A DNA stretch of 64,000 nt from Janibacter sp. A1S7 (GTDB lineage: Bacteria > Actinomycetota > Actinomycetes > Actinomycetales > Dermatophilaceae), in the NCBI RefSeq assembly GCF_037198315.1, contig NZ_CP144913.1, positions 310,001 through 374,000 on the forward strand. Direction: 5' to 3'. Position numbers and translations under genes: made by a program. Below the pieces are notes generated by a model. The model saw only the letters and a list, made by a program, of their open reading frames with translations, did not search any database and was not told the DNA's origin. This document shows positions 51,449 to 62,000 of the stretch, piece by piece (position 1 is the stretch's first letter; each line of letters starts with the position of its first letter).

Positions 51449-54081
51449 TGTTTGGCAAGGCAAAGAAGTCCCCGCCCAAGAGGCAGGGACTGGATGTGTC
51501 GCTACCGAAGTCCTACGACTGGCAGCTGACCGGACTCTCTGGCCACGTGACGACGGCCCGGGGCGAGGTGCGTGCGTGGTACGTCCTCCGTGAGGTCGAC
51601 TGGGAGTTCCTCTCCACTGACCAGCGCGAAGCACACATCCACAACGCTGCACGAGTGCTGACGGGACTGGCGGGACGCAGTGTCCACGAGCGGGTTTCGT
51701 CGATGCCGTTCGCGGCTTCGATGTGGGCAGCAGCTCTTGACGCCTCGACGCCGAAACCTGTCGACGAGGCCGCATGGCGGGAGTACTTGGCCGGAGGCCA
51801 GCGGGTCCTCACTTCTCGTTCGCTTTCCGCGACTCCGGTGCTCTGGGGCATTTCTGTGGGCAACGAGTCGACCGTGGCTCGGGTCCTGGGCGGTCTTCGC
51901 GCGGAGGACCGGGCTGGCCGAGCCTCGGCGCGGTTGAGTGCCGACATCGAGAACCTTGACGCCCTTATGGAGTCGATCGGGCGTCCCGCGACGCAACGCG
52001 AGGTGGAGTGGCTGGTTTCGCGGTCCCGAGGCCTCGGCCTGCCGAACCCGTCGCCATCGTGGGCCGCCGGCGCAGAGCCGGTCGACGTCTTCGACCTGGC
52101 AGGCGTGATGGACCAGGTCGAGGTTCATCCCGGACCTGTTGGGTCGCGCACGGTGCGTTTGGTCGGGTCGCCCGACCGTTCAAAGACCGTCGACCCGGTG
52201 GAGACACACGTGGCGGTGTTGTCGATGGCCCGCATGGAGGACCGCTCGATCCCTGAGACCTCACCGCCCTGGGCGGCCTACGCGCGCCGCTTCGGCGGGT
52301 TCGAGATGTCGTCGCACTTCCTTGTCCGCGAGGGGCGGTCGGCCGCCAAGGACGTCGAGAAGCGCTTGCAGCTGATCCACGACCAGAAGGACCAGTTCCA
52401 GCGTGCCGGCTCGCGCATGGAGCCGCCGATGCTCGGCCAGGCGCACAAGGCGGCTCGTGCGATGAAGCATGAGATGGAAGAGGGTTACGGGACGGAGTCG
52501 ACCCGCATCTACGCGTACGTGCGGTTTGCCGTCGCGGGGCCAACGAGCAAGCAGGCGCTCGAGCGGGCTCAAGGCCTGATCAAGCATTACGAGGCCGAGC
52601 GGATCGACCTGAAGTACATGCGCAACGTCGAAGGTGCCTACCGGGAGTTCGTGCCGGGAGAAGGGATCTCGACGACTGCCCACCTTCGTCACATGCCCGT
52701 GGCTACCTACGCGGCCGGGCTGCCGAACGTGTCCAGCCGTCTCGGTGACCGTGAGGGGCACCTGATCGGCTCGACCGTCGGCGCCGGTGGCCACCCCTTC
52801 ATCTGGGACATGCACCAGGGCATGGAACAGTCCTCCCGTTCGGGCCTGACGCCACTCGTCTCAGGCTTGGGAGGGGGGAAGTCCACCCTCATGGGCCTGC
52901 TCGCAGCGCTCGAAACGCTGTCGAACGTATCCACGACGATCTTCGACCCGTCCGGCCCCTTGGCTCGACTGACGAAGTGGGAGCCCATCGCATCCGTCTC
53001 GAGCGCGTTGAACCTGCTCGATGCCGCCGAGGGGACGTTGTCCCCCTTCGGTGTGGTCGTGGACCCGACGGCGGAGTCGGTCGAGGCAGATGAAGCCGTG
53101 CAGGAGAAGCTGCGGACGCTCGCCACCCGAAGGGAGCGGAACGAGTACCTCGAGCAGAAGTGGCGGGACGCGCGGCAGGTGGCGCGAATGGAGCGCTCGG
53201 CGCTGGCCCTGGACGCGATGCGCAGCATCCTCCCCGAAGGGGTGATGTCCGGGGCCATGACGGAGGTTCTGCTCTCTCGGGCTCTGTCTCAGCAGGAGAG
53301 CAGCCAGGACGGATCCTTGGCGGACGTTGTCGAGCTGCTCGCGGATCGGGCGCTCTTTCCTGAGGAGTTGGCGCGCACCCTGTACGAGAGCCTGCGCCAG
53401 ATGATGGAGCACCCGCGCACGCGACTGTTCTTCAACCCTGGCACGCAAGCGCAGTCATCGTCGCGCCTGCTGGTCATCACTCTTCCGGGCATGAGCCTGC
53501 CGAAGCAGGAGGCGGAGCGCTCCTCGTGGTCCGTGGATGAACGCTTGTCGGTCGCCGTGCTCAACCTTGCCGCGCAGTTTGCCTCGTCGCGGATCTACTC
53601 CGGCGGGATGAACGAGCGGAAGTTCGTCGGCTTGGACGAGGCTCACCGTCTCTCCCAGTGGGCATCGGGACGTAACCTCTTCGCCCGTCTCGAACGGGAC
53701 AGCCGGAAGTGGAACGCGCGGATCGTGACTAGCTCCCAGGACCGCCACACGGCCTTGTCGGCGCAGTCCGCGTCGAAGGCGCTGATCAGCGACGCTTTCA
53801 TCGGAGCACTGGACGACCCGGACCAACAGGAGGACGCCCTTCGCCTCATCGGGGTGAAGACCGGGGTCGGCTATGAGCGCACCTTGGGCAATCTGCGATC
53901 ACCCGAGGGGACGCCCGAGAGTGCCGCATATCGCGACTTCGTGGCCCGGATCAACGGCAAGGTCGGTCGATTCCGAGTGAATCGGGATGTGCTGCCGGGC
54001 CTGTGGGAGCTGCTCGACACTCGCCCGAAGGGGCAGGAGCGCCGCAACGTCGGCGTCGCCAGCGAGCTGGAGTGGGTCTGA
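51448..54081 (+). CDS. VirB4-type conjugation ATPase
   Basis: An 877-residue ATPase. Walker A is GLGGGKST (residues 473-480) and Walker B is VGLDEAH with Asp730/Glu731; the usual VirB4 signature region TSSQD...and a C-terminal RFRVNRDVLPGLWELL follow. The N-terminal 450 residues match the domain by which VirB4 docks to the inner-membrane channel. It energises pilus or channel assembly. The ATG overlaps the preceding stop, and its own stop overlaps the next start. Related proteins are known from actinobacterial integrative elements. Confidence 0.85.
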   Translation: MFGKAKKSPPKRQGLDVSLPKSYDWQLTGLSGHVTTARGEVRAWYVLREVDWEFLSTDQREAHIHNAARVLTGLAGRSVHERVSSMPFAASMWAAALDASTPKPVDEAAWREYLAGGQRVLTSRSLSATPVLWGISVGNESTVARVLGGLRAEDRAGRASARLSADIENLDALMESIGRPATQREVEWLVSRSRGLGLPNPSPSWAAGAEPVDVFDLAGVMDQVEVHPGPVGSRTVRLVGSPDRSKTVDPVETHVAVLSMARMEDRSIPETSPPWAAYARRFGGFEMSSHFLVREGRSAAKDVEKRLQLIHDQKDQFQRAGSRMEPPMLGQAHKAARAMKHEMEEGYGTESTRIYAYVRFAVAGPTSKQALERAQGLIKHYEAERIDLKYMRNVEGAYREFVPGEGISTTAHLRHMPVATYAAGLPNVSSRLGDREGHLIGSTVGAGGHPFIWDMHQGMEQSSRSGLTPLVSGLGGGKSTLMGLLAALETLSNVSTTIFDPSGPLARLTKWEPIASVSSALNLLDAAEGTLSPFGVVVDPTAESVEADEAVQEKLRTLATRRERNEYLEQKWRDARQVARMERSALALDAMRSILPEGVMSGAMTEVLLSRALSQQESSQDGSLADVVELLADRALFPEELARTLYESLRQMMEHPRTRLFFNPGTQAQSSSRLLVITLPGMSLPKQEAERSSWSVDERLSVAVLNLAAQFASSRIYSGGMNERKFVGLDEAHRLSQWASGRNLFARLERDSRKWNARIVTSSQDRHTALSAQSASKALISDAFIGALDDPDQQEDALRLIGVKTGVGYERTLGNLRSPEGTPESAAYRDFVARINGKVGRFRVNRDVLPGLWELLDTRPKGQERRNVGVASELEWV

Positions 54082-56111
54082 TGCGCACCGCGTGCCGAGT
54101 GCTGCTGTCCCTCGTCGTCGCTGGGCTGTGTGCCCTGACCGTCGGGGCAGTGCCGGCCACTGCTGCACCGGACCCCTTCGGGTGCGAAACGGCACCGGTT
54201 GCTGACGCACCTACGGACGGACTCGCCGGCTGGCTGCTGCCTGCACCCAATACTCCGCCGACGAAGGTCAACCCGACCTCAGGTGCGAGCCTGCTGCAGA
54301 ACCATGGGATTGCTGGCCTGTCCTGGTTCTCCTTCGACGACGACTGCGACTTCGGCGTCGGGGATGTGACCGATAAACCAGGCGAGGTCATGAACGGGAT
54401 CGCGTCATCCATCTTCCTGCCTGCAGTCCTGTCGGCGGGCGCGACGGTTTCGGCTGGCAACGCTTTCGGCAATCCCGATTGGCTCGACTTCCTCGATCCC
54501 GTCTTGCGGCACACCTCGACCGCGATGGCCCAGGCATTCGCGGAACCACTCATGCCGCTGTTCATCCTTGTAGCGGCACTGTCGGGGCTCGTCTTCGCGG
54601 CCCGCCGGGAGGTGAGCAAGACCCTGAAGGTACTCGCCTTCGTCCTGATCGGGTTCTGCGTCGTCGGGCTGACCGTGGGCTGGCCGGTCAAGGCCGCCAA
54701 GGCAACCGACGACACGGTGTCCGCGGTCGTGCTGACTGGGCAGAAGAACATCATCAGCGGCGTGGACGAACCGCCCTCCGTCGCCGACCGTGAGCAGCCA
54801 GGAGCCGTCTTCATCGGTCCGCTGTACAAGGCGCTGGTGTGGGACGTGTGGTTGCGCGGACAACTCGGCTCCGACGACTCCGCGGTGGCGCAGAAGTACG
54901 GCTATCAGCTCTACGCCTCGCGCACCCTCACCTACACAGAGCAGGCGCAGGTCAACCGCGACCCCAGCGGCGCGGGGAAGAGGATCTACGAGCAGAAGAA
55001 GGAGGCCTTCAAGGAGGTCGCGGAGAAGATCAAGAAGGAGGACCCCGGGGCCTACCATCACCTGACGAACGCCAACTTCGGGCAGCGCATGGGCCTTGCC
55101 ATTGGGGGCTCACTGATTGCCCCCATGGCGTTTTCTCTGCCGTTCCTCGCCTTCGTGCTGCTCCTGCTGTGCTTCCTCTACTGGCGCTTCACGGTGATTT
55201 TGGGGCCGATGCTCGGTGCGGTGATGGCGATGATGCCCTCGGTTGCACGGTCGGTCGCGCGCAAGCTTTGTGCGGTCGTCCTCAACACGGTGATTTTCGG
55301 CCTCGGCGCGGCGGTCTACATCGCCTTGGCGCGCTTCATCACAGAAGCCCACGAGATCCCCTTCGGGTGGCAGTGCCTGTCCATCGCCGTCCTGACGCTC
55401 GTGGGATGGATCGTGCTCCATCCCGTCCGAGCCCTGACCCGGTTCACCGCGCTCAACATGCCGGGCGCCGACGGCCAAGCAGCCAGCGGCGCGTTGAGCA
55501 TCGCCAAGACCGTGTTCACGGTTGCCGCAGGTACAGCGCTGGGTGAACGAGCTGCAGACGACGACGACGAGGAGGACGGCGGAGAACAGAAGTCGTCCAA
55601 GCGCCCAGACCGGCGGATCACCCACCAGTGGAAGGAAGGCGAGCAGGCCACCGGGGATCTGGGTACCGCTAACGAGCCGAGCCTCGACATGGCGCCGCTC
55701 GAGCCGGAGACCTCAGCGCCCTTCACGGACGGCATCCCAACTCAGCGCGAAATCATTGAACGGGAAAGGGACGACTCGGCAGAGACGCTCGTGGTGGCCC
55801 AGGTTGACGCATCCTCCATCGAGACGCCCGAGGGGACCGACGATCACACTGCGTCGGACTCGGAAGCGGTGACAGTCGCCAAACCTCCACCACCTGTGGT
55901 GCTCATCGAGGAAGGCACGGGTGAGCCGGTGGAGCAGGTCGAGCCGGTCGCTGTGGTCGCGCCCGCATCCGAATCGGTTCCGGTTCGATACGACGACGGC
56001 ATACCCGCCCAAGCGAATCCTGAGGAGGCCGGTTGGGTCTTCTACGACGCCTCGACGAAGGAGTTCGTGACCAGCAATGGCAACGACGAGGTGGAGCGGG
56101 GTGAAGCGTGA
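54081..56111 (+). CDS. VirB6-like multi-spanning conjugation protein
   Basis: A 676-residue protein with a signal peptide (cleavage after about ATAA), an extracellular loop with two Cys, then about six to seven membrane helices between residues 145 and 480 and a long acidic cytoplasmic tail rich in Glu, Pro and Val. This layout corresponds to VirB6/TcpY-type channel subunits of actinobacterial conjugation systems. A charged loop at about 270-340 follows the second helix group. The family call is structural and by position. Confidence 0.72.
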   Translation: MRTACRVLLSLVVAGLCALTVGAVPATAAPDPFGCETAPVADAPTDGLAGWLLPAPNTPPTKVNPTSGASLLQNHGIAGLSWFSFDDDCDFGVGDVTDKPGEVMNGIASSIFLPAVLSAGATVSAGNAFGNPDWLDFLDPVLRHTSTAMAQAFAEPLMPLFILVAALSGLVFAARREVSKTLKVLAFVLIGFCVVGLTVGWPVKAAKATDDTVSAVVLTGQKNIISGVDEPPSVADREQPGAVFIGPLYKALVWDVWLRGQLGSDDSAVAQKYGYQLYASRTLTYTEQAQVNRDPSGAGKRIYEQKKEAFKEVAEKIKKEDPGAYHHLTNANFGQRMGLAIGGSLIAPMAFSLPFLAFVLLLLCFLYWRFTVILGPMLGAVMAMMPSVARSVARKLCAVVLNTVIFGLGAAVYIALARFITEAHEIPFGWQCLSIAVLTLVGWIVLHPVRALTRFTALNMPGADGQAASGALSIAKTVFTVAAGTALGERAADDDDEEDGGEQKSSKRPDRRITHQWKEGEQATGDLGTANEPSLDMAPLEPETSAPFTDGIPTQREIIERERDDSAETLVVAQVDASSIETPEGTDDHTASDSEAVTVAKPPPPVVLIEEGTGEPVEQVEPVAVVAPASESVPVRYDDGIPAQANPEEAGWVFYDASTKEFVTSNGNDEVERGEA

Positions 56112-56635
56112 TGAGGAGCATGGGGCAGGTCGTGAGAGTCGTCCTCGCCGTCGTTGCGCTTGTTGCCGCGGCTGTCGTTATCAAAGTCGCGCCGGATCCT
56201 GATCGTGGAGTTGCGACACCCCCAGAGCCGGTGGCTGCGTACCCGAGCACGGGAGTAGCCCCGGAGGAGGAACAGGTCGCGTCACCGTCATCAAGCGAGG
56301 CGAGCGAGGAGGTTCGCTGGGAAAGGACCGCTCGCTCGTTCATCAGTCGATACGACAACACGAAGGGAGGGCGCGCCGCGTGGTTGCGTCGCCTGCGCCC
56401 CGTCGTCAGCCAGGACGTTTACTCAGGGCTGCAGACCGTCCGTCTGGCGAATCTCCCTTCGGGGACGTTTACGGCAGGTGAGGTCCTGTGGAGGGCTGAG
56501 GTCGGCGGGACGATGCGATTCCCCCTTCGTGGCGGTCCACTTCGCGGGCTCGACGTCACGGTCTCCGCCAGCGATGAAGGGACCTTACGCGTGACGGGGT
56601 TCGTCCCAGTGCCAGACCAGCAGCAGGTGGCGTGA
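56111..56635 (+). CDS. VirB8/TcpC-like bitopic conjugation protein
   Basis: A 174-residue protein with one N-terminal membrane helix (about 6-25), a Pro/Ser/Glu linker, and an extracytoplasmic domain of about 100 residues that starts SFISRYDNTKGGRAAWLRRL, similar to the NTF2-like fold of VirB8 and TcpC. It probably bridges the membrane channel and the outside. The start overlaps the VirB6-like stop. Short for TcpC, which usually has two such domains. Confidence 0.6.
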   Translation: MRSMGQVVRVVLAVVALVAAAVVIKVAPDPDRGVATPPEPVAAYPSTGVAPEEEQVASPSSSEASEEVRWERTARSFISRYDNTKGGRAAWLRRLRPVVSQDVYSGLQTVRLANLPSGTFTAGEVLWRAEVGGTMRFPLRGGPLRGLDVTVSASDEGTLRVTGFVPVPDQQQVA

Positions 56636-57702
56636 TGGATCCGTGGATCGCCGGAGCGCAGCTGGCGTGGCGGTATCGACGCATCGTGCTGGCCGCACTG
56701 GTCGTGTTTGCCGTGGCCACGTGGCTGTTCCTCCTCACGGTCGTCGCTGCTGCTACCGGCGGTTTCTCCGCTCCTGAGGAGGGAGCGACTGGTCGGGATG
56801 CGTCGATCACGTGCGTGGGGGCGCCCTCGAAGGAGCTCAGCCTGTCGCAGGAGCAGGCGGCCAACGCAGCGAAGATCATCGCCGTGGCGCAGCGGTTGAA
56901 GGTCTCTCCGCGCGGTCAGGTCGTGGCCATCGCCACCGCCCTGCAGGAGAGCTCTTTGCTCAACCTGAACCACGGTGACCGGGACTCGCTCGGGCTGTTC
57001 CAGCAGCGACCCAGCCAGGGCTGGGGGTCACCTGCCCAAGTGCGCGACGTCGTGAAGTCCACCGAAGCGTTCTTCGGTCGCGCCACACACACGGACAACC
57101 GAGGCCTGCTCGACGTCCAGGGTTGGGAGTCCATGCCAGTGACCGTGGCCGCGCAGACCGTGCAGGCTTCCGCGTTTCCCGAGGCGTACGCACGGCATGA
57201 AGCAACCTCGGTGGCCATCGTCGAGACTGCCAGCGGTGAAACCGGACTCTGCGAAGACGTGTCTGTGGGCGGATCTGGCAAATGGAGGGCACCCCTCCCT
57301 GCTGATGCTCTGGTGCCTGGGTCTCCCTTCGGCATCCGCCTCCACCCGATCACAGGGGTTGCGCGCATGCACGAGGGGACGGACTTCGCCGCGCCCCTGG
57401 GCACGCCACTCCATGCCATGAGCAGCGGCAAGGTCGTGCACGCCGGCCCGATGGGGGGCTACGGAAACCTCGTCATCGTCGACCACGACGGAGGCATAAC
57501 GACGCGGTACGCGCACATGAGCCAGGTCGACGTGAGGCCGGGGCAGACGGTCAAGGCTGGGCAACGGATCGGGGCAGTCGGGAGCACAGGTCAATCCACT
57601 GGGGCGCACCTCCACCTCGAGGTCCGTGTGCGCGAGGAAGCCGTGAACCCGCTGCCGTGGTTGCAGGGCAAGGGGCTCGACCTGAACGGAAAGGGATCCT
57701 GA
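56635..57702 (+). CDS. Conjugation-associated cell-wall hydrolase (lysozyme-like plus M23 peptidase)
   Basis: A 355-residue bitopic protein: membrane helix at about 16-40, a transglycosylase/lysozyme-like domain with AIATALQESSLLNLNHGDRD (catalytic-type Glu) at about 105-190, then an M23 endopeptidase domain at about 235-345 with zinc ligands in MHEGTDFAAP and HLHLEV. It would open the thick peptidoglycan so that the conjugation channel can pass, like VirB1 or TcpG. The start overlaps the previous stop. Confidence 0.85.
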   Translation: MDPWIAGAQLAWRYRRIVLAALVVFAVATWLFLLTVVAAATGGFSAPEEGATGRDASITCVGAPSKELSLSQEQAANAAKIIAVAQRLKVSPRGQVVAIATALQESSLLNLNHGDRDSLGLFQQRPSQGWGSPAQVRDVVKSTEAFFGRATHTDNRGLLDVQGWESMPVTVAAQTVQASAFPEAYARHEATSVAIVETASGETGLCEDVSVGGSGKWRAPLPADALVPGSPFGIRLHPITGVARMHEGTDFAAPLGTPLHAMSSGKVVHAGPMGGYGNLVIVDHDGGITTRYAHMSQVDVRPGQTVKAGQRIGAVGSTGQSTGAHLHLEVRVREEAVNPLPWLQGKGLDLNGKGS

Positions 57703-57959
57703 TGTGGAAGGAAATCCGGCGATACGCTGGCGCAATGACGGGCGAAGTGGCTGACCTCTTGAGACGCGCACGCTCTGCCTCCGCCGAGGTCGAGGAGTTG
57801 GAAGCGTCATTGTCTGCCGCCCTAGAACGTCGCAACGACTTGTTCCTCGAGATCGCCGGCACCGGCATGTCCGCAAGCCAGATCAGTGAAGCCGTGGGGG
57901 GAAAGATCGGCACGAGCGGCGTCCGGTACGGCATCCTGAAAGCTCGCCAGTCTCGCTGA
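57702..57959 (+). CDS. Small coiled-coil protein with HTH-like C-terminus
   Basis: An 85-residue protein with a helical, heptad-like segment (LLRRARSASAEVEELEASLS) and a C-terminal helix-turn-helix-like stretch (GMSASQISEAVGGKIGTSGV). The ATG overlaps the stop of the hydrolase gene, placing it in the conjugation transcript. A small DNA-binding regulator or accessory protein is possible; I do not recognise the family. Confidence 0.55.
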   Translation: MWKEIRRYAGAMTGEVADLLRRARSASAEVEELEASLSAALERRNDLFLEIAGTGMSASQISEAVGGKIGTSGVRYGILKARQSR

Positions 57960-57972
57960 GGAGGGGATGGGC

Positions 57973-58305
57973 ATGCGGAGCATCGCGAGGTATCCCGAGG
58001 TCCGGGGAGACGGCTCGCTGTGGGTTCCGCTTGCTCCGCCGCCCGCGCCGACGTATCGGCAGCTCTCGCCCCAAGACTCTGGCATTGCCGGTGCACGGGC
58101 GGTGGTGTCGTACTCGACAGAGTGGCTCACGGAGTTGCGGGTTCTCACGGATCCCTACGAGCAGAGGGAAGACGGCTCGCGGTGGGTGGTTCAGCTGTGT
58201 GATGAGGGTGCATGGCACGACTTCGATCGGCACGGTATCGATCCGATCAGCGCTGAGCGGTTGGTCGCCTCCGTAAGACTTGTCTTCGTCTTGGACTCAG
58301 TGTGA
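57973..58305 (+). CDS. Hypothetical protein, 110 residues
   Basis: A soluble, Trp- and acidic-rich protein starting at an ATG 8 bases after GAGGAGGGG; an ATG six bases earlier is too close to that site. The N-terminus contains a Pro-rich segment WVPLAPPPAPTYRQ. No motif is recognised. It ends the conjugation operon, before a 69-base gap and the restriction-modification operon. Confidence 0.5.
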   Translation: MRSIARYPEVRGDGSLWVPLAPPPAPTYRQLSPQDSGIAGARAVVSYSTEWLTELRVLTDPYEQREDGSRWVVQLCDEGAWHDFDRHGIDPISAERLVASVRLVFVLDSV

Positions 58306-58374
58306 CCACACGGGCTGTCGGCCCCGAAGGCTAGAGTCTGCCTCAACTTGGTGATTTGGCAATGGGGGTGTGGA

Positions 58375-59016
58375 GTGACGCTGGCCGTCGAGGAGTTGGT
58401 TGTGAGGTCACGCGAACGAGTGAAGGCCCACGGCGAGGTCTTTACGCCCCGCTACATGGTCGACCAGATGCTCGACCTGGTGAGCGAGGACTTGGAATCC
58501 AGCCCCGACTTCGTTGACAAGACCTTCCTCGAACCGTCGGCCGGGGGCGGCAACTTCCTCGTGGCGATCCTGCGACGCAAACTGCAGGCGATCGAGAAGC
58601 GCTTTCCGGCCAATGAGTGGGCGCAGGAGTCGCTGTTCGCGCTGGCGTCCATCTACGGCATTGAGTTGCTAGAGGACAACCACCAAGAGGCAAAGGCGAT
58701 CATGCTCGCGGAGTTTCTCGGCTTTCACCGCGACCACGGCACCCCGTGCAGCAATCGCACCAACCTGCACCGCGCTGCAGCCTTCCTCATCGACACCAAC
58801 ATCGTCCACGGGAACACTCTGACCAGTCAGGACTGGCGCGGCCAGGAGATCCAGTTCTCGTGGTGGCATAGGTCTCTGGAACAGCCGGGCATCGTTGAAC
58901 GTGAGCCCTTTTCATTCCGATCCCTTCGCGACAACGGGGCGCTCGACTTCGCGGTATATGAGGTCTACGCACCGTGTCCCATCAACCGTGTCCACCAGGA
59001 GGTGACGGCCTCGTGA
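58375..59016 (+). CDS. DNA adenine methyltransferase, SAM-binding half only
   Basis: A 213-residue protein with the N-terminal half of a gamma-type N6-adenine methyltransferase: motif X GEVFTPRYMVDQML (about 20-33), motif I FLEPSAGGGNFL (about 52-63) and an acidic motif II IELLEDN (about 101-107). The catalytic NPPY and target-recognition region are absent. The C-terminus (VYEVYAPCPINRVHQE) continues as in related RM proteins. The NPPY half is encoded 3.3 kb downstream. The GTG at 58375 was chosen for good spacing after GGGGGTG. It overlaps the next start by four bases. Confidence 0.8.
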   Translation: MTLAVEELVVRSRERVKAHGEVFTPRYMVDQMLDLVSEDLESSPDFVDKTFLEPSAGGGNFLVAILRRKLQAIEKRFPANEWAQESLFALASIYGIELLEDNHQEAKAIMLAEFLGFHRDHGTPCSNRTNLHRAAAFLIDTNIVHGNTLTSQDWRGQEIQFSWWHRSLEQPGIVEREPFSFRSLRDNGALDFAVYEVYAPCPINRVHQEVTAS

Positions 59017-62000
59017 CGAGCCCCAAGATCGCTACCTTCCGCCAGATCAATCCGATGGTCTACTCATGGCGAACCCCAGACGTGCCCAAGTACGACGGCT
59101 GGGAGAAGATCGGCTACACAGCTCTCCAGACCGTCGACGACCGGATCGCACAGCAGGCGTCCCAGATGTCGGTGAAGAAGGAGAAGGTTTGGGCGCGGCG
59201 AGCCGTGTTCACGTCCGAGACCGGTGGCCAGTTCACCGACACGGACTTCCATGCCTACCTGAAGCAGCACGGTGTCAAGCGCGAGTTCGCCCCTGATGCA
59301 CAGCCCCAGCAGACGGAGTGGCACCACTTCACCCCTGCGCCGAAGTCGTCCCTCGACTACTTCAACGCCTTCGCCGGCCAGGACTACAGCGACCTTCAAA
59401 CCGGCAGCGAGGACGACTACGTCCTGAGGCCCGAGCAGCAGGATGCTGTCGCCCAGGCCATGGCGGCCTTCGTCCGTGGCTCCGAAGAGGTGCTGTGGAA
59501 CGCCAAGCCTCGGTTCGGAAAGACGCTGACGACATACCACCTCATGCGCGAGCTGGACGCGGTCCGCGTTTTGATTGTTACCAACCGACCGGCCATCGCC
59601 AACTCGTGGTTCGACGACTTCACTCGCTTTATCGGCCACCAGACGACATTTAAGTTCGTCTCGGAGTCGCCATCGCTGGCACACCGCTCACCGATGACCC
59701 GGGCCCAGTGGATCGCCTACTCCAACGAACACATGGACAAGGACCCCCGCGTCGTCGAGTTCCTCTCGCTTCAAGACTTGAAGGGGTCGCAGTACTTCGG
59801 TGGGACGCACAATAAACTGAAACACATCGCCGACTTCCAGTGGGACCTTCTCGTCATCGACGAGGCCCACGAAGGCGTCGACACCACCAAGACGGATATC
59901 GCTTTCGACCAGATCAAGCGCAAGCACACGCTCCACCTGTCAGGCACACCGTTCAAGGCGCTGTCTGCAGGCCGCTTCACCGACGACGAGATCTTCAACT
60001 GGACGTACGAGGACGAGCAGCAGGCTCGCACGGATTGGGACGACAGGACCCAGGAGAATCCCTACGCTGCGCTGCCCACCCTCAACCTGCTCACTTACCA
60101 GCTCTCTCGCATGATCACCGACCGCCTAGCCGAGGGCGTAGCGATCGACGAGGACGAGGCGAGCGTGGACTTTACGTTCGATCTCAACCAGTTCTTCGCC
60201 ACCAAGGACAACGGATTCTTCGTGTACGAAGCTGAGGTCACCAAGTTTCTCGACACCCTCACGACCAACGACAAGTACCCGTATTCCACCCCCGAGCTAC
60301 GCGACGAGATCCGCCACTCCTTCTGGTTGCTCAACCGTGTGGCCTCCGCGAAGGCGCTGGAGAAGCTCCTCAAGGTGCACCCAGTGTTCAAGGACTACAC
60401 CGTTGTCCTCGCAGCCGGTGATGGGCGAACCGAAGAGGACGACCCGGTCGCCATTGGCAAGTCCCTAGGCAAAGTGCGCGAGGCGATCGGTGACGCAGAA
60501 GCCTCAGGTGGCAAGACCATCACCCTGTCGGTTGGACAGTTGACTACGGGTGTCACGGTCCCCGAGTGGACCGCAGTCATCATGCTGTCCAACATGTCAT
60601 CCCCGGCTCAATACATGCAGGCGGCCTTCCGGGCTCAGAATCCGCATACCTTCGAGCGAGACGGCGACGTCTACCAGAAGACCAACTCATATATCTTCGA
60701 CTTCGCCCCAGAACGCACGCTGACCATCGTCGATACATTCGCGAATAACCTGAGCCCAAACCCACCGTTGAGCGCAGAGATCCGACGGGACAACATCCGA
60801 CGGCTCCTCAATTTCTTCCCGGTGCTGGGCGAGGACTCCGAGGGGCGCATGATCGAGCTCGATGCCTCGCAGGTCCTCACCTTCCCGCAGGTTTTCAAAG
60901 CCCGCGAGGTCGTCCGACGCGGTTTTCTGTCAAACCTGCTGTTTGACAACGTGGCCGGCATCTTCCGTTACTCCGAACACGTCAAAGAGATCTTGGACAA
61001 GTTGCCGACGGCCAAGGGGGGCAAGGTCAAGAAGGGCGAGACCCTAGAGATCCCGCAGCCGCCGCCCACGACGGACCCTAACGGCAACGTGCAGGTCGAC
61101 GAGACCGTCATCAACCCCAAGGTCGCCGAGCTCGGTCCCCCGGTGTGGGCGGTCGAGGAGATCCCCGTCATCGACCCCGCCACTCCTGTGGCCAAGGCCG
61201 TGGCCGAGGTCGCCAAGTTCGTGACGGGCCAGACCGGCACTAAGCGCGAGGAGTTGAAGGACGCTTATCAGCTGACCAAGAAGCAGGTCGAGCGAGACGT
61301 CAAGCGGACCGAGCAGCTCGTGGCCGACAAGGTTGAGCGTGCACTGACCGATCACCAGATCGCCCAGAAGCACCTCCAGGATGAGTTCGAGGCCGCGGCT
61401 ACCGAGACCGAAGCCGACGAGGTCAAGTCTCGGCAAGCGGGCGAGACGGAAGCGTTCAAGACGGATCTGGCGGCGATCGTGGAGGACGTGATGGAGGCCA
61501 TCGTCCCCGAGGTGGTCAAGAGGGAGGAGACAAAGTCGGAGCAGAAGCGCGCCGACCAGACGATGGAGGACGCCCGGTCCCACCTTCGGGGCTTCGCCCG
61601 CACGATCCCGATGTTCCTCATGGCCTACGGTGACCGCGGCCTGGTTCTGTCGAACTTCGACGACTACACCCCGGACGACGTGTTCGAGGAGATCACCGGT
61701 ATCACCGAGGACGAGTTCCGACTGCTGCGCGACGGGCAGGACGTCACTGAGGAGGACGGCACCGTTGTGAAGATTCCCGGCCTGTTCGACGAGGCGGTCT
61801 TCAACCAGTCCGTCCAAGAGTTCCTCGATAAGAAGGAAGCCCTGGCCGACTACTTCAACGACTCCCAGACTGAGAGCATCTTCGCCTACATCCCGCAGCA
61901 GAAGACCTCTCTCGTCTTTACCCCGCAACCGGTAGTGAAGAAGATGGTCGACCTCCTTGAGGTCGAAAACCCGGGCATCTTCACGGACCCGGACAAGACG

